Source: Vibrio amylolyticus (GTDB taxonomy: Bacteria > Pseudomonadota > Gammaproteobacteria > Enterobacterales > Vibrionaceae). Taken from it: a stretch of DNA of 64,000 nucleotides. The stretch lies in NCBI RefSeq assembly GCF_023145695.1, contig NZ_JAJHVV010000004.1, positions 310,001 through 374,000 on the forward strand, written 5' to 3'. The notes under the pieces are model-generated. The model ran no database searches, was not told the DNA's origin, and worked only from the letters and a program-made list of their open reading frames with translations. A program made the translations under genes and the position numbers. Position 1 is the first letter of the stretch. Every line of letters begins with the position of its first letter. Of this stretch, positions 20,504-29,950 are shown piece by piece.

Positions 20504-21436
20504 TTAAAATTCAATATTGATATCATGATTCTGACCATCTCTCTCAACCGTTAGATTTAACTCACTTAAATCAGAGATAGTTTTAAAAATTTTGCTCATT
20601 GAGGCCGGATCAGTGAGATCATGACCATTTAACTGTGTCGCAATATCACCACTTTCTAAACCCACTGAGCGAAACAGCTCCGGCTCTTGGCCTGGTGTCA
20701 CTCGATAGCCCATCACCTGACCATCACGTTTTACTTGAGACATACGAACGTACTGGAATATTTTCTGTGGATCTTGTGAGATTTCGGCCCGAATGGTGTC
20801 TAGCTTGGCATCGCCATTAGAAGAGGCGTTTGCAGCGTTGTTACCATGGCGATTTTGAGCGGGCTTTGTCGCAGGCGTATTGGCTGACAATTTGCTGTAA
20901 TCAATCCCCGCGAGCATAAGTGTTTCATCTCGACCCGAGTTATCAATAATAACGCGATCACTGAACACCGCTTTAAGCTGAGCACGCGTGCCTTCAATCT
21001 GCTCATTAATGCCATAAGTCGACTGACTGCCTCGATTCGCGATAACCGCTAAGCTCTTATTGTCATCACTACTCGCCACCACACCAACCAGTGTTAAATT
21101 TAAACGCGTTTTAGGCGCATCTTGCACTACTGGTTTCTCGACCACTTTGGCTTCTTGCTGATAAACACCAAAGAGGTGACTATTTTTTAAAGAAGAGGTA
21201 TCCAAACTCGATTGTGTTTGGCTTTGTGCTGATACAGGTTTTGCATTCCAAGGGGAGACAGAGTCCTCTGGACTTTGAAGTAACCAGAACATCTTTCCTA
21301 ATACCCACGCAGCAGACATCAAAAGTAGCAAGCAGCAAGCAAGGCTCAGGCGCTGCTGAATCACAACAGATTGCCCTGATAATTTCTGTAGCCAAACGTT
21401 TGAAGCGACGATGTGAGAAAGTGAGTTCTGCTTCAC
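20504..21436 (-). CDS. gspC: Type II secretion protein C
   Basis: GspC connects the inner-membrane platform to the GspD secretin and is the first gene of the operon. One transmembrane helix (about 31-49), a periplasmic homology region (LNLTLVGVVASSDDNKSLA) that binds GspD N0, and a C-terminal PDZ domain (VTPGQEPELFRSVGLESGD) are visible. The start is GTG at 21436 with AAGGAT upstream. A 264-base divergent intergenic space separates it from hslR and must hold the operon promoter. Confidence 0.95.
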   Translation of the reverse strand: MKQNSLSHIVASNVWLQKLSGQSVVIQQRLSLACCLLLLMSAAWVLGKMFWLLQSPEDSVSPWNAKPVSAQSQTQSSLDTSSLKNSHLFGVYQQEAKVVEKPVVQDAPKTRLNLTLVGVVASSDDNKSLAVIANRGSQSTYGINEQIEGTRAQLKAVFSDRVIIDNSGRDETLMLAGIDYSKLSANTPATKPAQNRHGNNAANASSNGDAKLDTIRAEISQDPQKIFQYVRMSQVKRDGQVMGYRVTPGQEPELFRSVGLESGDIATQLNGHDLTDPASMSKIFKTISDLSELNLTVERDGQNHDINIEF

Positions 21437-21700
21437 TCAACGATATCCTTATAAATACAAATCCAAGATCACGATCTACTGGCGTGATAAATATTACTGA
21501 TCATACAGTTATGACCTTTCAATATAACATAGCGTTGTTAAGCTACCGTGAAATCATACGAATATTTACGCTTTACCTTGAAAAATTGGAACCTCAACAC
21601 CATTGTTTACCCACATTTGATGACTATTTCTTCTTCGTCAGTGATCACAGTCTGTCTGCGTGAAACCATGCGTGATAAAAATTAGAGGTAATTTTTTACT

Positions 21701-22087
21701 ATGAGTGCCAACTCTACAGCAATAAGACTCGATAAATGGATTTGGGCGGCCCGTTTTTATAAAACTCGCTCCATCGCTCGTAATATGATCGATGGCGGTA
21801 AAGTTCATTACAACGGTCAACGTAGTAAACCGAGTAAACTTGTAGAACTCGGCGCGCTTATTACACTAAGACAAGGGCACGAAGAGAAAACGGTTGTCAT
21901 TGAAAAACTCTCAGATCAAAGACGGGGAGCACCAGAAGCTCAAACGCTCTATAGTGAGACCCCTGAAAGTATCGAAAAGCGACAGGCCAATGCAGAGCAG
22001 CGCAAACTACACGCGCACAGCCCTGCCCCTGAACGTCGACCTGATAAAAAACAGCGTCGAAACATTATTAAATTTAAACATCAATAA
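21701..22087 (+). CDS. hslR: Ribosome-associated heat shock protein Hsp15
   Basis: Hsp15 binds 50S subunits that carry a stalled nascent chain and helps recycle them. The N-terminal S4 RNA-binding domain is clear (IRLDKWIWAARFYKTRS, VHYNGQRSKPSKLVELG), followed by a basic tail. 128 residues is close to the E. coli protein. An AGAGGT ribosome site precedes the ATG. It lies 15 bases before hslO, the usual heat-shock pair. Confidence 0.95.
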   Translation: MSANSTAIRLDKWIWAARFYKTRSIARNMIDGGKVHYNGQRSKPSKLVELGALITLRQGHEEKTVVIEKLSDQRRGAPEAQTLYSETPESIEKRQANAEQRKLHAHSPAPERRPDKKQRRNIIKFKHQ

Positions 22088-22102
22088 GCTGGAGCTCCCT
22101 AG

Positions 22103-22978
22103 ATGGCAAGCAATGTATTAAACCGCTACCTTTTTGAAGATCTTTCTGTACGCGGTGAGTTGGTACAAGTGGATGAAGCCTACCAACAAATTATTTCTAG
22201 CAAGGAATACCCACTGGCCGTACAAAAGCTACTGGGTGAGCTACTGGTATCAACGACTCTTCTAACGGCAACCCTTAAATTTGAAGGCTCAATCACAATG
22301 CAGCTTCAAGGTGATGGGCCTGTTTCTTTGGTGGTTATCAATGGTGACAATGAACAAAGGATTCGTGGTGTTGCTCGTCATAAAGGTGAGATTGACGATA
22401 ACGCGTCTCTACATGACCTGATTGGTAAAGGTCACCTAGTGATTACTATCGAGCCGAAAAAAGGTGAACGATACCAAGGGGTAGTTGGGCTTGAAGGCGA
22501 TAATCTCGCTGAGGTTTTAGAAAGCTATTTTGAGCGTTCAGAACAACTCAAAACTCGCCTATGGATTCGCACTGGCGAATTTGAAGGTAAGCCTCATGCT
22601 GCAGGTATGTTACTGCAGGTAATGCCTGATGGAACAGGCTCTGCTGACGATTTTGAGCATTTAGAACAACTCACCGACACGGTGAAAAATGAAGAGCTCT
22701 TCTCACTAGAAGCGAATGAGTTACTTTATCGCCTCTATAACCAAGAGAAAGTACAGATTTTCACTCCACAACCGGTTGTTTTCCACTGTGGTTGTTCACG
22801 TGAGCGAAGTGGGGCTGCAATCATTACCGTTAGCCAAGAAGAGCTGGCCGATATTATTGCCACGGAAGGCGCGGTGTCTCTACATTGTGACTACTGTGGT
22901 ACCAACTATTCCTTTAATGAAGAGCAAGTCAAAGAACTGTTTGTTGAAGCGAATTCAGGCAATAGCACTCTGCACTAG
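22103..22978 (+). CDS. hslO: Redox-regulated chaperone Hsp33
   Basis: Hsp33 is a cytoplasmic holdase activated by oxidation together with unfolding. The zinc-binding redox switch is complete: Cys229-X-Cys231 (HCGCS) and Cys262-X2-Cys265 (CDYCG). Length is 291 residues. It is co-transcribed with hslR and followed by a strong terminator. Confidence 0.97.
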   Translation: MASNVLNRYLFEDLSVRGELVQVDEAYQQIISSKEYPLAVQKLLGELLVSTTLLTATLKFEGSITMQLQGDGPVSLVVINGDNEQRIRGVARHKGEIDDNASLHDLIGKGHLVITIEPKKGERYQGVVGLEGDNLAEVLESYFERSEQLKTRLWIRTGEFEGKPHAAGMLLQVMPDGTGSADDFEHLEQLTDTVKNEELFSLEANELLYRLYNQEKVQIFTPQPVVFHCGCSRERSGAAIITVSQEELADIIATEGAVSLHCDYCGTNYSFNEEQVKELFVEANSGNSTLH

Positions 22979-23054
22979 ACTCTGTACGTGTAAGTCCTTG
23001 TAATTCAATACGCATTAATTCGCATAAAATAACAAGCACGTAAATCCCACCAAT

Positions 23055-23080
23055 AAGCCAGCATCACGCTGGCTTTTTTT
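23055..23080 (+). terminator. Rho-independent terminator after hslO
   Basis: AAGCCAGC, loop ATCAC, GCTGGCTT followed by TTTTTT. Confidence 0.9.
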
Positions 23081-23202
23081 GTGATCAAACCCATGTGATA
23101 TCAGGGTTTTCGTCATGAAATAATCCACTTAATTTCTTAGTATTAATAATTCTTTTGATCTAGCGCAAAGGTTTGCTTACAGGATAAAATAGCTGTAGCC
23201 AA

Positions 23203-23220
23203 TATGTGATGGAACACATA
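23203..23220. promoter_or_regulatory. Perfect palindrome upstream of pckA
   Basis: TATGTG-N6-CACATA with perfect arms, 134-151 bases before the pckA ATG. The arms look like CRP half-sites, but the distance between TGTG and CACA is 6 rather than the 8 required for CRP. The rest of the 375-base hslO-pckA gap is AT-rich, with no gene and no sigma factor match I trust. Confidence 0.4.
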
Positions 23221-23353
23221 ACCCTTACCGGAATTGTGGGTATTTTTTGAACTACATCCCTTTTTTCCGACTACCCCATTGGTAGTATATTGAGCAGATA
23301 AAAAAATAATAAATTACAAATCCCTACATTATCTATCCCTACAAGGAGCACCT

Positions 23354-24982
23354 ATGACCGTTATGGAACATACAAAGGCTGCACAACTCGATCTAACCAA
23401 GCACGGAATTACTGGCGCAACTGAGATTCTTCGCAATCCTAGTTACGAACAATTATTCGAAGAGGAAACCCGTTCAAGTTTAGAAGGCTACGAAAAAGGC
23501 GTAGTGACTGAACTTGGTGCTGTTGCTGTTGATACTGGGATCTTTACTGGCCGCTCGCCAAAAGATAAGTACATTGTTAAAGATGCAACAACAGAAGAGC
23601 ACATGTGGTGGACCTCTGACGCGGTTAAAAATGATAACAAAGCAATCGACCAGGCGGTTTGGAATGACCTAAAAGCGCTTGTAACGAATGAGTTATCAGG
23701 TAAACGCTTGTTTGTGATAGACGGTTACTGTGGTGCTAACCCAGATACTCGTTTAAGTATTCGCATTATTACTGAGGTTGCATGGCAAGCTCACTTCGTG
23801 AAAAACATGTTCATTCGTCCAACCGAAGAAGAGCTTGCAACCTTTGAGCCAGATTTCGTTGTAATGAACGGCGCGAAATGTACGAACCAAAAGTGGGAAG
23901 AGCATGGTCTGAACTCTGAAAACTTCACGGTCTTTAACTTAACTGAGCGCATGCAGCTGATCGGCGGCACTTGGTATGGCGGCGAGATGAAAAAAGGCAT
24001 GTTCGCCATGATGAACTACTTCTTGCCACTGAAAGACATCGCATCGATGCACTGTAGTGCCAACATGGGTGAAGAAGGCGATGTAGCCGTATTCTTCGGG
24101 CTATCAGGTACAGGTAAAACAACACTCTCTACTGACCCTAAACGCGCACTGATCGGTGACGATGAGCACGGTTGGGATGATGACGGCGTATTTAACTTCG
24201 AAGGCGGCTGTTACGCGAAAACCATCAAGTTATCGAAAGAAGCCGAGCCTGACATCTACAATGCAATCCGTCGTGATGCGCTGCTAGAAAACGTCACGGT
24301 TCGCAACGATGGTTCTATTGATTTTGATGACAACTCAAAAACAGAGAACACTCGTGTTTCTTACCCAATCCACCATATCGATAACATCGTTAAACCGGTA
24401 TCGAAAGGCGGTCACGCTAATAAAGTGATCTTCTTATCTGCCGATGCATTTGGCGTTCTTCCTCCAGTATCGAAACTGACACCTGAGCAAACGAAGTACC
24501 ACTTCCTATCAGGCTTCACTGCGAAACTTGCAGGTACTGAGCGTGGTATTACAGAGCCAACACCAACCTTCTCAGCTTGTTTCGGTGCCGCGTTCCTAAC
24601 GCTTCACCCAACTAAGTATGCAGAAGTACTGGTTAAGCGTATGGAAGCGGCAGGTGCAGAAGCTTACCTTGTAAACACAGGTTGGAACGGCAGTGGCAAG
24701 CGTATCTCAATTCAAGATACGCGTGGCATCATCGATGCAATCCTTGATGGTTCAATTGAGAAAGCAGAAACAACCTCAATTCCAGTATTCAACCTAGAAG
24801 TGCCTACATCGCTACCAGGTGTTGACCCTGCAATTTTGGACCCACGTGATACCTACGTTGATCCACTGCAATGGGAAAGCAAAGCCAATGACCTCGCTCA
24901 GCGCTTTATCAATAACTTTGATAAGTACACTGACAACGCTGATGGTCAATCACTGGTTGCCGCAGGTCCTCAACTCGACTAA
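23354..24982 (+). CDS. pckA: Phosphoenolpyruvate carboxykinase (ATP)
   Basis: Converts oxaloacetate and ATP to PEP, CO2 and ADP in the first committed step of gluconeogenesis. The P-loop GLSGTGKTT (249-257), the substrate loop TGRSPKDKY (65-73) and [11 protein letters not shown] (267-277, metal/kinase-2 motif) are intact. 542 residues matches the family. A strong AAGGAG ribosome site precedes the ATG. The gene is monocistronic, with a terminator on each side. Confidence 0.98.
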   Translation: MTVMEHTKAAQLDLTKHGITGATEILRNPSYEQLFEEETRSSLEGYEKGVVTELGAVAVDTGIFTGRSPKDKYIVKDATTEEHMWWTSDAVKNDNKAIDQAVWNDLKALVTNELSGKRLFVIDGYCGANPDTRLSIRIITEVAWQAHFVKNMFIRPTEEELATFEPDFVVMNGAKCTNQKWEEHGLNSENFTVFNLTERMQLIGGTWYGGEMKKGMFAMMNYFLPLKDIASMHCSANMGEEGDVAVFFGLSGTGKTTLSTDPKRALIGDDEHGWDDDGVFNFEGGCYAKTIKLSKEAEPDIYNAIRRDALLENVTVRNDGSIDFDDNSKTENTRVSYPIHHIDNIVKPVSKGGHANKVIFLSADAFGVLPPVSKLTPEQTKYHFLSGFTAKLAGTERGITEPTPTFSACFGAAFLTLHPTKYAEVLVKRMEAAGAEAYLVNTGWNGSGKRISIQDTRGIIDAILDGSIEKAETTSIPVFNLEVPTSLPGVDPAILDPRDTYVDPLQWESKANDLAQRFINNFDKYTDNADGQSLVAAGPQLD

Positions 24983-25031
24983 TCGCTCTCTTTAAGCGTT
25001 AAAGTTCAGTTGTAAAGCTCAAACTTAGTAC

Positions 25032-25056
25032 AAGCCCCTAACTTTAGGGGCTTTTC
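25032..25056 (+). terminator. Rho-independent terminator after pckA
   Basis: AAGCCCCTAA, loop CT, TTAGGGGCTT followed by TTC. The stem is perfect. Confidence 0.85.
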
Positions 25057-25133
25057 TATTGAAGCAGCCCTTGTTTTAGACCAATCTATAAACTCACATT
25101 CTATTTACTCACTCAGATTGGATTTCGCCTTAA

Positions 25134-27071
25134 ATGAAGAAGCTGCTGACTATTTTGCTGATCCTCTTGCTGATTACTATTGCGCTCATCACTTCTGTTT
25201 ATGCATTATCACAAACACGCTATGCCGCGCCAGCGAGCAATCAACTACTGAGTTATTGGCTAGGTGATAAGGTTCAATTTGAAAAAGTCACCTACAACGC
25301 ACCGTTTCATCTTTCTTTGCAAGGGGTGAGCTACAACGCGGAATCACAACAGTCTGACCAAACAACCTATATTCCTCAAGTAGATATTTGGCTAAATAAA
25401 CAGCCCTATCAACAAGGAAAATGGGTATTAGATAGCATACTTATCGATGGTTTGAGCCTGCAACAGCTCGACTCTTACTTTCATTGGCAAGAATCGGTGA
25501 CACTCCACCAGCTTGCGCTCAATAACCTTGACCTCTCAGTCGATGATGTGATCGCACGTGGTGTCAATGTTCAGGTAAAGGAACCAGTTTGGCTAGGCGA
25601 CAATCAGATCATTCCGTTTGGTGAAATTCAGCTCAGTGCCGAACAGCTCTATTACCACGGTGAAGCGTTCAATCAGCTACTCATCAATAGCGATTACAAA
25701 GCCAAAGACAGCACTGTCTATGGCGCGTCGTTTGAGTGGCGAGGTGCTGATATCTCAGGGCAAGCTGAACAGTATGATCACGGTTGGTCACTGATTAACG
25801 TGACGCTCAATAAGCTCAACCTTTCTCACTTAGAGAAATTCAGCGAATTCTCTGCCAAGCTATTGCCGATCGTGAAGAACATTTCACACATTAATAGTCT
25901 AGATATCCTGAATAGCCACTTTTCATCATCAACCATTCAAGCGACTAATTTAGATGCATCAGTTGAAAATCTGTCACTGTTCCCTACCTCTGAGGAATCC
26001 GTTTCACAATGGTTATGGCAGCAAGACAACGCCTCAATTTCATTTAACGCAGAAAGTGTCGCCTACCTAGAGCAACTTTTTGTCTCTCCGATGGCCAAGC
26101 TTCGTTTGGAAAGTAATAAGTGGGTCATTTCTGAGTTCGACAGCGACTTCCACCAAGGGCGAATTCAGCTTTCGGGTGAATTATCCCCTACCACCACCAA
26201 ACTTGATTGGCTAAGAGCTACGGGCTTAAAGCTGACTGAAGCACCTCAGCAGACCTTAGATCTGTTATGGGCATACCTAGAACAGCAAGAAGTTATCAAC
26301 ATTGGGCAGCTCGATATTCTACGAAGCCAAATCATTCAGATTGAACAAGCTCCCTTCTGGCAAATGTCTGGATTAAACATGACAGGCAGTAACCTTGAAC
26401 TAAAACGCAATCACACCCTGGGTTTGTGGAATGGGCAAGTAGAGTTATCCGCCAATAGCTTAAGCTACGATGACTTAATTGGCACTCAAGCCGTCCTTAA
26501 TAGTAATGCGAGTGATGGCGCATGGGAATTAGAACGCCTGTTCATCCCATTGGAAAGTGGATACGTTGATGCATCCGGTTTTTGGGAAATCGGGAAACTA
26601 AGCCAACCATGGCAGTTAGTTGCGCATGGGGATGGATTGCCTCTTAATCTCATCCATCAGACCGCCAGTTTGCCAATTGAGTTAGATGGCACACTTGAGT
26701 TTGATATGAATGCGCATGGGCTGTTAGGCAGCAAAGAGATGCTTGAGCACTCACTGACTGGCTCACTTAATGCCAGCATTCGAGACGCTGACTTCACTTA
26801 TAAGAAAGCCAACGGCTATGGCAGTGCGCAGCTGCAAACCATCGTCCAACCATTTTCAATCAGTGAGTTAGGTGTTCAGTCAGACCGAGGACGAGTGACC
26901 ATTGCTGAGACCAAAGTGAATGGTACGGATATGTCTGGCGAAGTTCAGGGGTTTATTGACTTGGTGATGCCCAAGCAAGGCAACATTAAGCTGTCGATTG
27001 AGCAAGAGTGTCAGCAGCTTAACTTCGACTTACTCAAAGGGACAACAACATCACATCATCGATGTCCCTAA
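25134..27071 (+). CDS. AsmA-like envelope protein
   Basis: 645 residues. A single N-terminal membrane helix (about 3-24, KLLTILLILLLITIALITSV) is followed by a long beta-rich periplasmic region with repeated ALNNLDLSV- and LQGVSYNAE-like strands, as in the AsmA/TamB-type family thought to move or organise lipids between membranes. Several HWQ/QQ-rich patches are visible and I see no catalytic motif. It is smaller than TamB and similar in size to AsmA (617 residues). From memory a gene of this type also follows pckA in V. cholerae. The exact role is unknown. Confidence 0.75.
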   Translation: MKKLLTILLILLLITIALITSVYALSQTRYAAPASNQLLSYWLGDKVQFEKVTYNAPFHLSLQGVSYNAESQQSDQTTYIPQVDIWLNKQPYQQGKWVLDSILIDGLSLQQLDSYFHWQESVTLHQLALNNLDLSVDDVIARGVNVQVKEPVWLGDNQIIPFGEIQLSAEQLYYHGEAFNQLLINSDYKAKDSTVYGASFEWRGADISGQAEQYDHGWSLINVTLNKLNLSHLEKFSEFSAKLLPIVKNISHINSLDILNSHFSSSTIQATNLDASVENLSLFPTSEESVSQWLWQQDNASISFNAESVAYLEQLFVSPMAKLRLESNKWVISEFDSDFHQGRIQLSGELSPTTTKLDWLRATGLKLTEAPQQTLDLLWAYLEQQEVINIGQLDILRSQIIQIEQAPFWQMSGLNMTGSNLELKRNHTLGLWNGQVELSANSLSYDDLIGTQAVLNSNASDGAWELERLFIPLESGYVDASGFWEIGKLSQPWQLVAHGDGLPLNLIHQTASLPIELDGTLEFDMNAHGLLGSKEMLEHSLTGSLNASIRDADFTYKKANGYGSAQLQTIVQPFSISELGVQSDRGRVTIAETKVNGTDMSGEVQGFIDLVMPKQGNIKLSIEQECQQLNFDLLKGTTTSHHRCP

Positions 27072-27093
27072 TACCGAGTCAGTCATATTATCT

Positions 27094-28011
27094 CTATTTT
27101 GATAATGACGATTCATAGTTCGGCAACAGCATGTAGGTTCCGATAAACTCGACCGCCGGCTTATCACCACTATAAATGGTAACGTTAATTGCAATCCTTG
27201 CCTTACGACCCGATGCTAGTCTATCCAAATCACCACTAATACCATCTAATGAGGTACTGGCAACGGGGTTGTGCTCAACAGGGTGTCGATAACGAATTCG
27301 ACTGTCGGCTAACACAATGTCTCCTTCTAGACCTCGCTCTTTTAGCAGTAACCAAGTCATCCCCCACCCCGTTAAGGTTGCAAGCGTAAACGCCGACCCT
27401 GCAAACATCGTGTTATGAGGATTCAAATTTGGGTTTAACTGCGCGCTACACTCGAACTGATAACCCGTATATTGGTTAATCTTGATACCCATCTTGTCGC
27501 TAATTGGGATCTGGTTCTCCCAGCGCTCTTGAAGCTCGGTACACCATTCAGGCTTTCTTAGCACATTTGCCATTGGGTCTAAGGTTTTCACCATCTGCTG
27601 ATGACGCATAGGCCCACGCTGATCAGTTAACTCCCCACGACGCTCAAAATGGTTTTTTTCATAGAATGAGATGGCGTCTTCACGCGCATTACAGACCAGT
27701 CGCTTTACCCCCTCTTGGCGAGCTAACGACTCTAGTGCCACCAACAGCAACGAACCCATACCTTTATCACGACGATTGCTTTTCACCGCCATATAGCGAA
27801 CTTGGCCTTCATCATCCGGGGTAATATACAAACGCCCAATCGCCATAGGTCGCCCACGACCATCGACAATCATGCGGTGATGGCTCGTTGAATCAAATTC
27901 ATCGCGCTCTGAACCAAGCGGCATTTGCCATGGCTCACGTAACATCTGCCAGCGGAAGTGATAATACTTATTCAGCTGGTTATCTGTTTTAGGGGTAATT
28001 AGTTTGAACAT
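27094..28011 (-). CDS. yiiD: GNAT acyltransferase-hot-dog fusion protein (YiiD/MadA type)
   Basis: 305 residues in two domains. Residues 1-150 are a GNAT fold (VRYMAVKSNRRDKGMGSLLL as the acetyl-CoA loop; VCNAREDAISFYEKNHF). Residues 155-305 are a YiiD_C hot-dog domain (NPHNTMFAGSAFTLATLTGW; LADSRIRYRHPVEHN). E. coli YiiD has this layout and has been described as a malonyl-ACP decarboxylase supporting initiation of fatty acid synthesis; assigning that activity here is inference from the fusion. A good ribosome site (GAAGAG) precedes the ATG. It is convergent with the AsmA-like gene, with only 22 bases between them. Confidence 0.85.
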   Translation of the reverse strand: MFKLITPKTDNQLNKYYHFRWQMLREPWQMPLGSERDEFDSTSHHRMIVDGRGRPMAIGRLYITPDDEGQVRYMAVKSNRRDKGMGSLLLVALESLARQEGVKRLVCNAREDAISFYEKNHFERRGELTDQRGPMRHQQMVKTLDPMANVLRKPEWCTELQERWENQIPISDKMGIKINQYTGYQFECSAQLNPNLNPHNTMFAGSAFTLATLTGWGMTWLLLKERGLEGDIVLADSRIRYRHPVEHNPVASTSLDGISGDLDRLASGRKARIAINVTIYSGDKPAVEFIGTYMLLPNYESSLSK

Positions 28012-28232
28012 TGAGCTCTTCCTAGCATGTAGACGCTTGTCTATTGAATGGTTCTGCGGTCGTTATTATTTTTATGGATCCGCTGAGTTTATCTCTTCTT
28101 TCTCTGTTCGTAGGTTTTTCTATCTCTATCAATTAGTGGCTTGCTCTGTGTATCCCATACATTGCGATGCTATCGCGAGATTCTAATAACATAACACGCG
28201 GTTTAAAGTTAACCGCTTCTTCACATCTCAAA

Positions 28233-28667
28233 TTAGACCTGCAACCAGAATGTCACAGGGCCATCGTTGACCAAAGACACTTTCATATCCGCAGCAAATC
28301 GGCCTCGTTCTGTGGGTAATACCGCTTCACATTGATCAGAAAAGTAATCGTACAAACGCTCAGCATCAGCAGGATGTGCCCCACGAGAAAAGCCCGCTCT
28401 CGTGCCTTTTTTCGTATCAGCAGGCAACGTAAATTGAGAAACAACCAACACCTTACCGTCAATTTGTTTCACATTAAGGTTCATTTTCCCTTCGTCGTCA
28501 CTAAAGACACGATAGGTAGTAACACGTTCCATTAAGCGCTTTGCTTTCGCTTCATCATCGTCCTTTTCGACACCAAGCAATACTAATAAGCCTTGGTCGA
28601 TTTCCCCGACAACTTCACCATCAACCTTTACTGCGGCTTCGCTTACTCTCTGAATCAGCGCAATCAC
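28233..28667 (-). CDS. dtd: D-aminoacyl-tRNA deacylase
   Basis: Removes D-amino acids and glycine mischarged on tRNA. Both DTD signatures are present: SQFTLP (near residue 78) and the cross-subunit GP motif [10 protein letters not shown] at the C-terminus. I place the start at GTG 28667 (144 residues, the usual length) because [17 protein letters not shown] matches DTD starts and AAGGAAAAG precedes it. The upstream ATG-initiated extension would add 16 residues. It overlaps the 3' end of yihY by 47 bases, so the two are probably coupled. Confidence 0.96.
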   Translation of the reverse strand: MIALIQRVSEAAVKVDGEVVGEIDQGLLVLLGVEKDDDEAKAKRLMERVTTYRVFSDDEGKMNLNVKQIDGKVLVVSQFTLPADTKKGTRAGFSRGAHPADAERLYDYFSDQCEAVLPTERGRFAADMKVSLVNDGPVTFWLQV

Positions 28668-29571
28668 ACTCTTTTCCTTTCTCTTGTTCAATACTTTGAA
28701 CGTTATCAACATCAATAGCGCCTGATTGTAGCATCTCTGAATCTTGTGACCACTGGCTCTCTTCCCCTAGTGCTGCAGTCACTTCTGCACCGACTAAAAC
28801 GATCAACCAGCATAAGTAGACCCAGACAAATAAAATGGGAATTGCCGCAAGTGCACCGTAGATCAGTTGATAAGAAGGGAAATGGGTAATGTAGGCCGCA
28901 AATCCTTTCTTACTCAATTCAAACAAGATGGCAGCGACAATCGCACCTACTACGGCGTGTTTAAACAACACTTTTTTATTTGGAACGAGGAGATACAAAA
29001 CGATAAAGGCAAAAAATGACAACAAGAATGGCAGCCAACGTAACAGTAAATTATAAACCCCAGTAATCGCTTCGCTGTCGATAATTTTCAAAGAGGTAAT
29101 GTACGAAGTTGCGGCAATACTGGCCCCGACTAAGATAGGGCCAAGTGTTAATACCATCCAGTACATTGAAAAAGAGAAAACGGGGCGGCGCTTCTCAGTC
29201 ACACGCCAGATAAAATTTAGATTCTTATCGATATTAGAGATCAGCATCAATGCCGCAACAAACAGAAACAGACCACCCACTGCGGTCATTTTCCCTGTAT
29301 TGGCAATAAACTCAGCCAACGCCCCTTTTACGGCATCGCCAGCTGCAGGTACAAAGTGCGTAATAACAAAGTCTTGAATGACGTCACCAGCGGAAGCAAA
29401 CAGTGCGAACGAAGAGAGCACCGATAACAATACAGTAAGCATAGGAACGATAGAGAGTAAGGTAATATAAGTTAAATACCCCGCATTCACATTAACGCGA
29501 TCGTGCTGCATTCTAGTTAACAAGTATCGAAAAAAGTGAAGCGCTTTATGCGCGATTACGTTCAATTCCAC
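28621..29571 (-). CDS. yihY: YihY/BrkB family inner-membrane protein
   Basis: 316 residues with about six transmembrane helices (near 32-55, 92-113, 140-160, 183-202, 211-233 and 245-268) and the conserved [19 protein letters not shown] segment. The family was once called RNase BN, but that activity belongs to another protein and the function is unknown. It has a polar Ser/Asp/Glu-rich cytoplasmic tail. It is transcribed with dtd, as in E. coli. Confidence 0.92.
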   Translation of the reverse strand: MELNVIAHKALHFFRYLLTRMQHDRVNVNAGYLTYITLLSIVPMLTVLLSVLSSFALFASAGDVIQDFVITHFVPAAGDAVKGALAEFIANTGKMTAVGGLFLFVAALMLISNIDKNLNFIWRVTEKRRPVFSFSMYWMVLTLGPILVGASIAATSYITSLKIIDSEAITGVYNLLLRWLPFLLSFFAFIVLYLLVPNKKVLFKHAVVGAIVAAILFELSKKGFAAYITHFPSYQLIYGALAAIPILFVWVYLCWLIVLVGAEVTAALGEESQWSQDSEMLQSGAIDVDNVQSIEQEKGKECDCADSESKRSRSKG

Positions 29572-29950
29572 TACAACTATCCCTAGTACTTTTAATCCAT
29601 GTCACTTACAACAAAGAAATATTCAAACGTTTAATGTACCTAAGCATAAACCACAGCCGCTATCGTTGAATAGAGATAATCCCAACACTCAATCGCTCTA
29701 GTTGCATTTTGAGCCACGAACTCGCACTCAAAACCATTCATTTTCTGTATTTGTTTCACGACAAACGGATATTCGTGATTATCAGCCCAAGGCTATAAAC
29801 AACTCAAAAGTACTGGCTAAACAACGCTATAAATCACAAAAAAGCCCGCAACAATTCTATCTACTGATGATATCCCCCGTAGAACAACAACCCTCATCAT
29901 CGTGAAGTTACCTATTTTCACGATTAAATACGGATATTGAAGGACTATCT
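29572..29950. other. Intergenic region between yihY and the GH3 gene
   Basis: A 379-base divergent region that must contain promoters for both genes. I see no convincing gene, hairpin or operator. Only an AAGGA ribosome site just before 29951 is clear. Confidence 0.5.

Noticed and set aside
21214..21663. Open frame of 149 codons on the plus strand near gspC
   Set aside because: More than half is antisense to gspC; no recognisable motif, and it would run into the hslR promoter region.
23203..23220. CRP site upstream of pckA
   Set aside because: TGTG and CACA are 6 bases apart; CRP needs 8. Kept only as an unassigned palindrome.
29702..29905. Small 67-codon open frame in the yihY-GH3 gap
   Set aside because: No ribosome site or recognisable feature; not supported as a gene.
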